Part shown: in pieces, positions 20,806 through 29,864 of the stretch | How positions within the stretch are numbered: the first letter of the stretch is position 1 | Layout of the letters: each line of letters starts with the position of its first letter | Source of the DNA: Corynebacterium minutissimum | Lineage (GTDB): Bacteria > Actinomycetota > Actinomycetes > Mycobacteriales > Mycobacteriaceae | Assembly (NCBI RefSeq): GCF_000988205.1 | Contig: NZ_LAYQ01000019.1 | Location: 62,001-126,000, forward strand | Length of the DNA: 64,000 nt | Reading direction: 5' to 3' | Position numbers and translations under genes: made by a program | Notes under the pieces: model-generated | The model's database searches: none | The model's input: only the letters and a program-made list of their open reading frames with translations | Told to the model about the DNA's origin: nothing

Positions 20806-21746
20806 TGGCTGTCGAAAGATGGGAAGCCTACATGATCTCGGTGTTGGAGGCTCTTAACGCAAACGGATCTGAGCTCCGGCGTAGGGAGCTCATCGAAATA
20901 ACTGCGTCCTATGCGGGCATTACTGACGAAGAGAGGCTTGAGACCATTGCGTCGGGGCAGTCGCGCTTTGAAAACCGTGTTGGATGGGCGTTGACGTTCC
21001 TTAAGAAGGCGAATGCCATTACCTCGCCTGCGCGGGCACGCTTTCAAATTACAGACTTTGGTCGTGATCTGTTGGCACGTTATCCGGAAGGAATGACGGA
21101 GAAACAGCTGTTGGGAGAGATTGCGGGGATGGAAGCGGCACTTACGTGGCGGGGCCCGAATCCTGGGCGTAAGGCTGGGGACGAGGTAAGCGCTGATCAG
21201 CAAAGCGTCTTTCCAGAGGCCGAGAGCGAGCTAGATCCGGTAGAGCAGGTGGAAACCGGTTTGTCCCGCAATAACGAGTTTGTGGCTGGTGAGCTGCTGA
21301 CTCGGTTGCACGAGAATGAGCCGGCGTTTTTTGAACAGGCGGTGCTCGACCTGCTCATGGCCATGGGGTATGGCGGTACGCAGGGTAAGGCCACGCGCAC
21401 GCAGCTATCCAACGATGGTGGTATCGACGGGATTATTGACCAGGATGCGCTGGGGCTGTCCCGTATTTACGTGCAGGCGAAGCGGTATGGGTTGGACAAG
21501 AGCATTGGCCGTCCAGATATTCAGGGATTCGTGGGTGCGTTGCAGGGGGCACAGGCGGACCGTGGGGTGTTTCTGACTACGGCGAAGTTCTCTGCGGCTG
21601 CGCAGGAGTATGCGGATGCGGTGGCATCACGTGTTGTCCTGATTGATGGAGACAGGCTGGCGGAACTGATGATCCGCTATGGCGTGGGCGTGCAGGTCAA
21701 GAGGACCGTGACGCTGGTTGAGGTGGATGAGGATTACTTTGAGTAG
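20805..21746 (+). CDS. mrr: Mrr-type restriction endonuclease embedded in the type I operon
   Basis: A 313-residue Mrr family protein. An N-terminal winged-helix Mrr_N domain (WEAYMISVLEALNANGSELRRRELIEITASYAGI to FQITDFGRDLLARYP) is joined by a linker to a PD-(D/E)xK Mrr_cat domain: FFEQAVLDLLMAMGYGG, the catalytic Asp in SNDGGIDGIIDQD, then IYVQAKRY (QAK) and RPDIQGFVGALQGAQADRGVFLTTAKFS. Mrr enzymes are type IV nucleases that cut modified DNA. The ATG overlaps the hsdS stop, so it is made with the methyltransferase rather than from its own promoter. Such pairing must avoid cutting the host's own methylated sites. Confidence 0.87.
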   Translation: MAVERWEAYMISVLEALNANGSELRRRELIEITASYAGITDEERLETIASGQSRFENRVGWALTFLKKANAITSPARARFQITDFGRDLLARYPEGMTEKQLLGEIAGMEAALTWRGPNPGRKAGDEVSADQQSVFPEAESELDPVEQVETGLSRNNEFVAGELLTRLHENEPAFFEQAVLDLLMAMGYGGTQGKATRTQLSNDGGIDGIIDQDALGLSRIYVQAKRYGLDKSIGRPDIQGFVGALQGAQADRGVFLTTAKFSAAAQEYADAVASRVVLIDGDRLAELMIRYGVGVQVKRTVTLVEVDEDYFE

Positions 21747-21765
21747 TTCGGCGCTGTGTTTGCCC

Positions 21766-21793
21766 TTTCGAATATTTCGAATTGCTCTATGAT
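21766..21793 (+). promoter_or_regulatory. Leaderless promoter and TTCGAA repeats before the orphan antitoxin
   Basis: TTCGAA occurs at 21767-21772 and 21776-21781, and TATGAT at 21788-21793 is a strong -10 lying 6 nt before the ATG at 21800. No ribosome site is present. The repeats cover the -35/spacer region, consistent with autorepression. Confidence 0.6.
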
Positions 21794-21799
21794 GGTCTC

Positions 21800-22327
21800 A
21801 TGACTGACGTACGGAATCGCCCCCACACAACTCTCCCGCCGCAAGACCTAGAAGCAATGCTCGACGTGAGCAGGTTCTTGGAGCAACTGGAGGGACCGGC
21901 TGCGCTTGTGGGGCCTGACGGACAGACGGTAAATCTGCCCGAAGAAGCATTTAGCGTGCTGGCAGACGTTGTCCGGGCGATGAGACAAGGAAAGGCCATT
22001 ACCCTTGCGCCCGTAGACCAGTTGCTCACAACACAAGAAGCAGCAGACTTTCTGGGTATTAGTAGGCCGACACTGGTGAAAAAACTTGAGGATGGGTCGA
22101 TAGCGTTCGAACGTCCCTCAGGGGGTCGGCATAGGAGAGTTCGACTCGTTGATTTACTGCAGTACCGGGATGAGCAGCGGACGGAACGTCGTAAAGCACT
22201 GCGAGAGATAGCGTCTGAGGCCCAAGCTGCCGGGGCCTATGACGTAAATGCCGCAGACGCAACTGACATTGCGCAGATCCTCAAGGACGCACGCAAGGAA
22301 GCGGCAAAGAAAGCGCGGCGTGGCTAG
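21800..22327 (+). CDS. Excisionase-type HTH antitoxin of a PIN toxin module (toxin lost)
   Basis: A 175-residue protein with an AlpA/excisionase-type helix-turn-helix (LTTQEAADFLGISRPTLVKKLEDGSIAFERPSGGRHRRVRLVDLLQYRDEQ) at about residues 76-126. The C-terminal tail is acidic to mixed-charge (VNAADATDIAQILKDARKEAAKKARRG) and probably binds the toxin. Such proteins are regularly encoded just before a PIN-domain toxin. Here the toxin frame begins at an overlapping GTG but is truncated. The promoter appears leaderless. The gene may persist as a solitary regulator of its own promoter. Confidence 0.75.
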   Translation: MTDVRNRPHTTLPPQDLEAMLDVSRFLEQLEGPAALVGPDGQTVNLPEEAFSVLADVVRAMRQGKAITLAPVDQLLTTQEAADFLGISRPTLVKKLEDGSIAFERPSGGRHRRVRLVDLLQYRDEQRTERRKALREIASEAQAAGAYDVNAADATDIAQILKDARKEAAKKARRG

Positions 22328-22436
22328 GATTTCGGCTCTTTTGGCTGCGTGCACACTGATCCCAAAGGGGCCGGGCAAGCCGTCACACGCGGTCTTCCCG
22401 ACCCAGAAGCGAAACAACGTCGGTCTTAGAAGGTAG
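22320..22436 (+). pseudogene. N-terminal remnant of a PIN-domain toxin
   Basis: A GTG overlapping the antitoxin stop opens a 38-codon frame reading MARISALLAACTLIP, the usual N terminus of PIN toxins paired with excisionase-type antitoxins (commonly LLDACVLVP), followed by unrelated sequence. The catalytic Asp expected in LLDAC is Ala here. The remaining ~120 residues of the fold are missing, so no nuclease can be made. Confidence 0.68.
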
Positions 22437-22670
22437 ATAGTTTGTGGTGTCCGGCTCTACATCCGTAGTGGTCAGCGGGGAGTAAGGCGCCGGGGTGTGG
22501 CTCAAGATCCCGGCAGCTACTAGTTGCTGTACGCGGCTATCTGGAGATGAAACGGGAACTATCTGAGCAATGGGTTGAGTCCGGTCAGTGTTGGTCACAG
22601 TCTCTCCGGTAATTGGTGGGCTTTGGGACAGCTCGCAATTGAATAACGGGGATAGTGGCGATCTTAGTGG
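22383..22670 (-). pseudogene. Degenerate Phd/YefM-type antitoxin remnant
   Basis: On the minus strand an N-terminal TIPVIQLR block near 22660 is followed, after a frame break, by GETVTNTDRTQPIAQIVPVSS. That matches the GETVTVTNxGRPIAxIVP core of Phd antitoxins, as does the tail VQQLVAAGIL to DVVSLLGREDRV. The helical segment between the N-terminal strand and GET is shortened. No toxin gene follows. It overlaps the end of the PIN-toxin remnant on the other strand. Confidence 0.5.
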
Positions 22671-22791
22671 CGTGTGGGGAAAGAACAAGGGGGAGTCGGA
22701 GCGTTTGGCCAGGGAACGCAGTGATGGTGGTAGCTAGGCCTAGAGCCGTGACTTAGAATTACTGGAATTAAGACGTATCCGATGTGAAACC

Positions 22792-25700
22792 ATGTCCCTG
22801 GAGAACTCTATGGTGACCCCTACTCCCCCTACTCCCCCGAATACTGGGCGTAACTCTGTGCAGGGTGGGCCAACCCGCAGCACTAACTTCGGCTTTGTGC
22901 GCTACGTCTGGCCCACGGCGTATGAGGAGTGTCTGAAGGTAGAGCGGTTCGTGGATGCGGACCCGGTGATTTCCTGTTTCTATGCGCGCAAGGTGCTGGA
23001 GCGAGTGGTGAACCACATCTGGGCATTCCGGAGCTTGGGTGATACTCGGTATCTCAGCTTGGCGGAGATGACCAGGGACCGTGGTTTCCTTCAGTGCGTG
23101 AAGAACGAGACCATGCTGCGCAAGATGACCATCTTGCGTAAGAGCGGTAATGACGCCGCGCACGCCGATGACATGGAGGGTAAGCAAGCGCCGGCCACCC
23201 CGCAGAAGGCGCGGGCAGTGGTAGCGCATTTGTATGACCTTATGGCGTGGGCGGTGCGTTATCACTCGGCTAACCCGAAGGCCGCGCCGGGCCCGCAAGC
23301 GACTTTTGATACCAGCCTGCTGGGCCAGAGCGCAGCTGATGCTTCTGGCATCCACGTTGCTGGGCGCTCCCAAGCGCAGACCGCCGCGTACCTCAAAAAG
23401 CTGGCGCAGCAGGATGAGGAGCTAAAGAAAAGCCGGTTGCTGCTCGATGAGGCACAGGAAAGTGCGCGTGAAGCGGAGGAGAAGCGTCTTCGTGAGGCGG
23501 CCCAGTTCGAGCTCAAGCGGCGGAGCACGGAGATTAAGGCGAAGGCGGAGATCGCCGATGCCCAGGAGCAAGCCGAAGCGGAGCGCGAAGCTGCACGGCA
23601 GGTGAAAGACGAACTTGCTGCCAAGATTGAGGCCCTTCAGGAGCAGTTGGCTGAGCAGCAAGCAGCCGCGGCAGAGCGCGCTGGGGTGGCAGCACCGTCG
23701 GCTGCGCCTTTGGCGATCAGTGAGGCCGAGACCCGCCGACAGCTCATTGCCCCGATGCTCGAAGCGGCAGGGTTTAGTGATGATTCAATCACTCGAGAGC
23801 TCGAGCTGCGCGGCATGCCCAATCCTTCCGGCGTTGGATTCGCAGATTATGTCTTGTGGGATGATGACCGCACACCGCTGGCCGTTATCGAAGCGAAGAA
23901 ATCGATGGAGTCTATGAGCGTGGGCTCCCAACAGGTGAAGCTGTACGCGGACTGCATCGAGCGCGAATACGGAATACGGCCTGTCATGTTGTGCACTAAT
24001 GGTTATCACATCGACCTGATCGATGATGCGGCCAACCTTCCTGGTTCTGGTGCGGGCTATCCCGCCCGCGAGGTGGAGGGCTTCCCCACCGCGCAGCAAT
24101 TGCGCCGCATGATTGGCCGGCGCACCATGCGCACCCTGTTGAGCGAGACGCCGGTAGACACGGACATTGCTGGCGGCGGCGCCCGTGCGTACCAACTCGA
24201 GGCCATCCGTGCGGTGACGGAGACGTTGGAGGCGCGGAGGCGTCGCCAAGCATTGTTGGTCATGGCGACGGGAACTGGTAAGACCCGCGTGGCTGTAGCC
24301 ACCGCCAAGCTGCTGCGCCAGGCCGGCTGGGTGGGCAAGGTGCTGTTCCTGGCTGACCGCACTGCCTTGGTCAACCAGGCGCACAAGGCCTTTGTGAGCA
24401 TGTATGCGGAGTCCACACCCGTGAATCTCATCAAAAACCCTGAGCAGGTGGGTGATGTGTATGTGACCACCTACAACACCATGATGAACCTGATTGGGGA
24501 TGACGGCGACACGCCGGCGAAGTTCGGGCCTTTCGACTTTGACCTCATCATCGTGGACGAGGCTCACCGCTCCGTGTACAACCGCTTCAAGCGGATCTTG
24601 GAGTACTTCGATGCCTACGTAGTGGGGCTGACGGCGACGCCGAAGAGCGAGATTGACCATGACACGTATGCACTCTTTGAGATGGAGGATAAGACTCCGT
24701 CCTTTGAGTACGGACTTGATGAGGCCGTAGCCGACGGTAACCTCGTGCCCTTCAAGACGGCTCGGCAGGACTCGCTCTTCCTGCGCCGGGGCATGGCCTA
24801 TGACGAGCTTTCCCCGGAGGAACAGCTGGCGTGGGACACGTCCGACTGGGGTACCGATGAGGACGGCGGGCGCTTGGATCCGCCTGGTCAGGTTTCTTCG
24901 GCGGAGATTAACCGTTACCTGTTCAACAAGGACACCATACGCAAGGTGCTGAAAACCGTGGTGGAGAACGGGATCCGCGTGGGCGGCGACCAACTGGGCA
25001 AGACCATCATCTTCGCCCGGACTCAACGTCACGCGGAGCTCATCAAGCAAGTCTTTGACGCTACGTTCCCGGAGTATTCGCGTACTGGAGCCTCCGTGAT
25101 TACCACGCACACGAAGTATGCGCAGTCGGCATTGGACGACTTCGCAGATCCGGACGGGGACGTCAACATCGCGATTTCGGTGGACATGCTTGACACCGGC
25201 GTGGACGTGCCCGAGGTGGTCAACCTTGTGTTCTTCAAGCCTGTCTACTCCCCCACCAAGTTCTGGCAGATGGTGGGCCGAGGGACGCGACTGCGCCCGG
25301 ACCTCTTCGGCCCGGGGATGGACAAGACGCACTTCCTCATCTTCGACTTCTGCGGCAACGTGGACGAGTTCTTTAAGGGTGAAGCCCGTGAATCGGCTAC
25401 TGGCCGCCCACGGTCGCTGTCGGAAAAGCTCTTTGATGCCCGCGTGGGGTTGCTTGCTCAGTTGGATAAGCACGCTAAGGCCCCAGAGATGCGCGCCGAG
25501 CTTGCTGATTCCCTTCACGGCTCGGCGGCGTCTATACCGCTAGGCCACATCATGGTCCGCCCCAGCGACAAGGAAACCTTGCTGCGATACCGCGAACGCT
25601 CTGCGTGGGATGAGTTAAGTGAGGAGAAAGCTGAGCAGCTGCGCCGCCATATTGCGCACTTGCCGCTGGACACGATGAAGGACTCTGAGACAGCTAAGCG

Positions 25701-26535
25701 CTTTGACCTGGTGATTTTGAAGCTCCAGGTGGGGCTGCTCGACCACAGCCCGGAGTTCGCGGCACTGCGCGAACGAGTCGAGAGGATGGCGAATGACCTC
25801 ATGGCCGTGAGTTCCACCATCCCCATGGTGGCCGAACGGCGGTCCTTCCTCGAGCGCGCGCTCGATCCGGAGTGGTGGAATAACGTGACGGTCGAGGACC
25901 TCGAGACCATCCGCATCGGCATGCGTTCGCTCATTCAGTTTGTGCCCAAGGGAAAGCGCAACGCCGTCACCCTCGACATCCAAGATGAGATGGGTGAGCT
26001 CACGATTGATGACGAGATGCCGGCGCGGCTGCCCGGCACCGGTTCCTACCCCACCCAACTGGAGCAACGCCTGCGCGAATTGCTGCAGGAGCATGCCAAC
26101 GACCTGGCGATGATCAAATTGCGCAGTGCACGGACGCTTAACGCAGAGGACGTCGCAGCGCTGGAGGCGATGGTAGCCCAGGCAGGCGGGGGAAGTGGGG
26201 GCTCCACGGAAAGCGTCGACAAGCTGCGTGAGCGCATGGGTGGGGACAGCATTCCTGCCTTCATCCGCCGCTTGGTGGGCCTTGACGAGGCGGCAGTCCG
26301 GGAGCAGTTTGCAGACCTGCTCAGTAATACGTCTTTCAATGCTGCCCAAATACGCTTTATCAAGATGCTGGTAGATGTGCTGGTTCACAACGGTGGTGTG
26401 GCCTACGAGGAAATTTTCCAGCCGCCCTTTGATGAAGAGGGCTCTGTCGTCGACATCTTTCACAACAAGACCGACGTTATCGTGGATTTACGCAAGCGCC
26501 TTGAACGGATTGAAGCGACGGCACAGGCCACCTAG
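22792..26535 (+). CDS. hsdR: Type I restriction endonuclease subunit HsdR
   Basis: The translocase/nuclease subunit, 1247 residues. It starts with a DUF4145-like domain (FVRYVWPTAYEECLKVERFVDADPVISCFYARKVLE). A long charged coiled coil follows (about residues 200-300, QDEELKKSRLLLDEAQE onward), then the HsdR_N nuclease with Asp in GFADYVLW and EAK in LAVIEAKKS. The SF2 helicase has Walker A MATGTGKTRVAV, DEAH box VDEAHRS, LTATPKS and QMVGRGTRLRPDL, and a C-terminal EcoEI_R_C-like region completes it. It is separated from hsdM-hsdS-mrr by 1 kb of antitoxin debris, so it needs its own promoter. All catalytic motifs are intact. Confidence 0.92.
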   Translation: MSLENSMVTPTPPTPPNTGRNSVQGGPTRSTNFGFVRYVWPTAYEECLKVERFVDADPVISCFYARKVLERVVNHIWAFRSLGDTRYLSLAEMTRDRGFLQCVKNETMLRKMTILRKSGNDAAHADDMEGKQAPATPQKARAVVAHLYDLMAWAVRYHSANPKAAPGPQATFDTSLLGQSAADASGIHVAGRSQAQTAAYLKKLAQQDEELKKSRLLLDEAQESAREAEEKRLREAAQFELKRRSTEIKAKAEIADAQEQAEAEREAARQVKDELAAKIEALQEQLAEQQAAAAERAGVAAPSAAPLAISEAETRRQLIAPMLEAAGFSDDSITRELELRGMPNPSGVGFADYVLWDDDRTPLAVIEAKKSMESMSVGSQQVKLYADCIEREYGIRPVMLCTNGYHIDLIDDAANLPGSGAGYPAREVEGFPTAQQLRRMIGRRTMRTLLSETPVDTDIAGGGARAYQLEAIRAVTETLEARRRRQALLVMATGTGKTRVAVATAKLLRQAGWVGKVLFLADRTALVNQAHKAFVSMYAESTPVNLIKNPEQVGDVYVTTYNTMMNLIGDDGDTPAKFGPFDFDLIIVDEAHRSVYNRFKRILEYFDAYVVGLTATPKSEIDHDTYALFEMEDKTPSFEYGLDEAVADGNLVPFKTARQDSLFLRRGMAYDELSPEEQLAWDTSDWGTDEDGGRLDPPGQVSSAEINRYLFNKDTIRKVLKTVVENGIRVGGDQLGKTIIFARTQRHAELIKQVFDATFPEYSRTGASVITTHTKYAQSALDDFADPDGDVNIAISVDMLDTGVDVPEVVNLVFFKPVYSPTKFWQMVGRGTRLRPDLFGPGMDKTHFLIFDFCGNVDEFFKGEARESATGRPRSLSEKLFDARVGLLAQLDKHAKAPEMRAELADSLHGSAASIPLGHIMVRPSDKETLLRYRERSAWDELSEEKAEQLRRHIAHLPLDTMKDSETAKRFDLVILKLQVGLLDHSPEFAALRERVERMANDLMAVSSTIPMVAERRSFLERALDPEWWNNVTVEDLETIRIGMRSLIQFVPKGKRNAVTLDIQDEMGELTIDDEMPARLPGTGSYPTQLEQRLRELLQEHANDLAMIKLRSARTLNAEDVAALEAMVAQAGGGSGGSTESVDKLRERMGGDSIPAFIRRLVGLDEAAVREQFADLLSNTSFNAAQIRFIKMLVDVLVHNGGVAYEEIFQPPFDEEGSVVDIFHNKTDVIVDLRKRLERIEATAQAT

Positions 26536-26618
26536 GTACTACTGTGCTTCGGAACCGAAATGCGGTCTAGCTGGGTCTAACTGGGGAGATGTCCGTTCGG
26601 TGACTACACTGTCTAACC

Positions 26619-29468
26619 ATGACTAACCCGAGCGATAACACCACCCACCGCTACACGCCGGAGCTCGCCGCGCAGATCGAAAGTGCCTGGCAGCAGTACT
26701 GGAAGGATAACGGCACCTTTAATGCGCCGAACCCAGTTGGGCCGCTCGCGGAGGAGGGTAAGGAACTTCCCGCGGAGAAGATGAACATCCAGGACATGTT
26801 CCCCTACCCTTCCGGCGCGGGCCTTCACGTGGGCCACCCGCTGGGCTATATCGCTACGGATACCTACGCGCGTTATCAACGCATGCTGGGCAAGAACGTC
26901 CTGCACACGCTGGGCTATGACGCTTTCGGTCTGCCGGCAGAACAGTACGCCATCCAGACGGGTACGCACCCGCGCACCACGACGGAGGCGAATATCAAGA
27001 ATATGCGCCGCCAGCTGGGCCTTCTGGGCCTGGGCCATGATCCGCGCCGCTCGGTGGCCTCGACTGACCCGGAGTTTTATAAGTGGACGCAGTGGATCTT
27101 CCTGCAGATTTATAACTCCTGGTTCGATGAGGAGCAGCAGAAGGCGCGCCCGATTTCTGAGCTCATCAAGGAGCTCGAGGTGGGCAAGCGCACCACCAAG
27201 GACGGCCGCTATTACGCGGACCTGAGCAAGGAAGAGCAGCGCAAAGCACTCGACGAGTTCCGCCTGGTCTACCTGTCCAACTCCACCGTGAACTGGTGCC
27301 CGGGCCTGGGCACGGTGCTGGCCAACGAGGAGGTCACTGCGGAGGGCAAGTCCGAGCGCGGCAACTTCCCGGTCTTCCGCAAGAACCTGTCGCAGTGGAT
27401 GATGCGCATTACTGCCTACTCCGACCGTCTTCTCGATGACCTGGAGCTTCTGGACTGGCCGGAGAAGGTCAAGTCCATGCAGCGCAACTGGATTGGCCGC
27501 TCCCGCGGCTCGGAGGTCACCTTCCACGCTGAGGGCTACAACATCGACGTCTTCACCACCCGCCCGGACACCCTCTTTGGTGCGGAGTACGTGGTGCTGG
27601 CCCCGGAGCACGAGCTTGTCGACGCCCTCCTCTCCCCCATCCCTTATGACGATGATGTGGATGAGCGCTGGACCTTCGGTCATGATGATCCGAAGGAGGC
27701 CGTGGAGGCCTACCGCGCGTCCATCGCCGCGAAGTCCGACCTGGAGCGCCAGGAGAACAAGGAAAAGACCGGTGTCTTCCTGGGCACTTATGCCACTAAC
27801 CCGGTCAACGGCAAGAAGGTCCCGATCTTCATCGCGGACTACGTCCTGACCGGCTACGGCACCGGCGCCATCATGGCGGTCCCGGCGCACGATACCCGTG
27901 ACTACGAGTTCGCCACCGTCTTTGGCCTGCCGATTACTGAGGTGGTTGCTGGCGGCGACATCACCAAGGAGGCCTACACGGAGTCCGGCAAGGCCGTAAA
28001 CTCCGCCAACGATTCCCTGGACATCAACGGCATGTCCAAGGATGAGGCTATCGCCACCATCATCCCGTGGCTGGAAGAACAGGGCGTAGGCCGCGAGAAG
28101 ATCCAGTACAAGCTGCGTGACTGGCTGTTTGCCCGCCAGCGCTACTGGGGCGAGCCCTTCCCCATCGTCTACGACGAGGCCGGCCAGGCCTACCCGCTGC
28201 CGGAGTCGATGCTGCCCATTGAGCTGCCGGAGGTAGAAGACTACAAGCCGGTCTCCTTCGACCCGGATGATGCCGAGTCCTCCCCGCAGCCGCCGCTGGC
28301 CAAGGCCCGCGAGTGGGTCGAGGTGGAGCTGGACCTGGGCTTGGGTGATGGCCCTAAGACCTACTACCGCGATACCAACGTCATGCCGCAGTGGGCAGGT
28401 TCTTCCTGGTACCAGCTGCGCTACATCGATCCGACGAATGACGAGATCTTCTGCGACTTGGAAAACGAGCGCTACTGGACTGGCCCGCGCCCAGAAGAGC
28501 ACGGCGCCAACGACCCGGGTGGCGTTGACCTCTACGTCGGTGGCGTTGAGCACGCCGTGCTGCACCTGCTCTACGCCCGCTTCTGGCACAAGGTGCTCTT
28601 CGATCTGGGCTACGTGAGCTCCAAGGAGCCCTACCGCCGCCTGTACAATCAGGGCTACATCCAGGCCTATGCTTATACCGATTCCCGCGGCGTCTACGTC
28701 CCAGCGGCCGAGGTAGTAGAACGCGATGGCGCGTTCTACTACGGGGATGAAAAGGTCAACCAGGAGTACGGCAAGATGGGCAAGTCCCTGAAGAACTCCG
28801 TGGCCCCGGATGATATTTGCCGCGACTATGGTGCCGATACCCTGCGCGTTTATGAGATGTCGATGGGCCCGCTGGATACCTCCCGCCCATGGGCAACCAA
28901 GGACGTCGTCGGTGCGCAGCGCTTCTTGCAGCGCCTGTGGCGCCTAGCCGTCGACGAGAACTCCGGCGAGCTGTGCACGACGGACGCAGAGCTTTCCGAG
29001 GATGACCTGAAGCACCTCAACCGCACCATCGCCGGTGTGCGTGATGACTACGAGAACCTGCGCCTGAACACCGTGGTGGCCAAGCTCATCGAGTACGTGA
29101 ACTACCTGACCAAGGCCTACCCGAAGGGCGCGCCGCGCGCCGCCGTGGAGCCGTTGGCCCAGCTGGTCTCCCCCGTTGCCCCGCACATCGCGGAGGAGCT
29201 GTGGAAGCGCTTCGGCCACGAAGAGACCATCACTTATGAGGCCTTCCCGGAGTTCGAAGAAAAGTACCTCGTCGACGACGAGATCGAGGTTCCGGTGCAG
29301 ATTAACGGCAAGGTCAAGGCACGCGTGATGGTGCCTGCCGACGCCGACCAGGCCACCGTCGTGGGTATTGCCAAGGAAGATGAGCGCATCGCTGAGCTGA
29401 CGGCGGGCAAGAACGTGGTCAAGGAGATTTACGTCCCGGGCCGCATGGTCAACCTGGTGGTGAAGTAA
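26619..29468 (+). CDS. leuS: Leucyl-tRNA synthetase
   Basis: Class I aminoacyl-tRNA synthetase charging tRNA-Leu, 949 residues, of the usual bacterial length. The HIGH motif appears as [10 protein letters not shown] (about residue 70), an editing (CP1) domain follows including [19 protein letters not shown] and [19 protein letters not shown], and the KMSKS loop appears as [12 protein letters not shown] (about 715). The anticodon-binding helical domain and a C-terminal domain ([14 protein letters not shown]) close the protein. TACACT at 26605-26610 is a -10-like hexamer 8 nt before the ATG, so the message may be leaderless. It is a stand-alone housekeeping gene marking the end of the restriction island. 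Confidence 0.97.
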   Translation: MTNPSDNTTHRYTPELAAQIESAWQQYWKDNGTFNAPNPVGPLAEEGKELPAEKMNIQDMFPYPSGAGLHVGHPLGYIATDTYARYQRMLGKNVLHTLGYDAFGLPAEQYAIQTGTHPRTTTEANIKNMRRQLGLLGLGHDPRRSVASTDPEFYKWTQWIFLQIYNSWFDEEQQKARPISELIKELEVGKRTTKDGRYYADLSKEEQRKALDEFRLVYLSNSTVNWCPGLGTVLANEEVTAEGKSERGNFPVFRKNLSQWMMRITAYSDRLLDDLELLDWPEKVKSMQRNWIGRSRGSEVTFHAEGYNIDVFTTRPDTLFGAEYVVLAPEHELVDALLSPIPYDDDVDERWTFGHDDPKEAVEAYRASIAAKSDLERQENKEKTGVFLGTYATNPVNGKKVPIFIADYVLTGYGTGAIMAVPAHDTRDYEFATVFGLPITEVVAGGDITKEAYTESGKAVNSANDSLDINGMSKDEAIATIIPWLEEQGVGREKIQYKLRDWLFARQRYWGEPFPIVYDEAGQAYPLPESMLPIELPEVEDYKPVSFDPDDAESSPQPPLAKAREWVEVELDLGLGDGPKTYYRDTNVMPQWAGSSWYQLRYIDPTNDEIFCDLENERYWTGPRPEEHGANDPGGVDLYVGGVEHAVLHLLYARFWHKVLFDLGYVSSKEPYRRLYNQGYIQAYAYTDSRGVYVPAAEVVERDGAFYYGDEKVNQEYGKMGKSLKNSVAPDDICRDYGADTLRVYEMSMGPLDTSRPWATKDVVGAQRFLQRLWRLAVDENSGELCTTDAELSEDDLKHLNRTIAGVRDDYENLRLNTVVAKLIEYVNYLTKAYPKGAPRAAVEPLAQLVSPVAPHIAEELWKRFGHEETITYEAFPEFEEKYLVDDEIEVPVQINGKVKARVMVPADADQATVVGIAKEDERIAELTAGKNVVKEIYVPGRMVNLVVK

Positions 29469-29500
29469 AACCACCGCGGCTCCGTTAGATGGCGGCCGCA

Positions 29501-29574
29501 ACTGCCCTAGTTGACGAAACCAGCGCCCTTCCAGCGAAGGATCGTGGGGAAATTCGTCAGTTAGGGCAGTTTTG
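29501..29574 (+). terminator. Terminator-like long hairpin after leuS
   Basis: An 18-bp inverted repeat (29501-29518 and 29553-29570) with two mismatches, containing a small inner CCTT/AAGG stem, followed by TTTT. It lies 32 bp after the leuS stop. Confidence 0.65.
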
Positions 29575-29864
29575 CGCCTAGGCGTGTACCTTCGTCACTC
29601 CCCTCGCAGCGCGCAACGTCTGCGTGTCTCCATCGACGCTGGAGGCAACTGACAAAGGGCATCAGTCATAAGGCGTTTTCGCGGCTAAAAACGCCATTTA
29701 CTCCTTGCAGATGGCGTTTTTAGACCCAAAGATGCCGTTTACCAGATGCCTTTTGCAGGACGCCTTCCTGACCTAGGCGGAGTTAGTGCGGAAACCTAAC
29801 CCCACCGCCGAAAACGGCCAGGTAGCAGTGTTATGAGTGGTGTCTACATGGTCGTGGCTTGGAG
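29571..29864. other. Gene-free segment with further stem-loops
   Basis: No gene is supported. It holds a perfect 11-bp hairpin (AAAAACGCCAT at 29687-29697 and its complement at 29711-29721) and several related GATGCC / GGCGTTTT words between about 29668 and 29763, suggesting a decayed short repeat. Confidence 0.5.

Noticed and set aside
23785..25518. Long antisense open frames inside hsdR (577 codons), leuS (658 codons at 26613-28589) and gabD (433 codons)
   Set aside because: They lie opposite intact conserved genes, have no recognisable motifs and are typical high-GC shadows.
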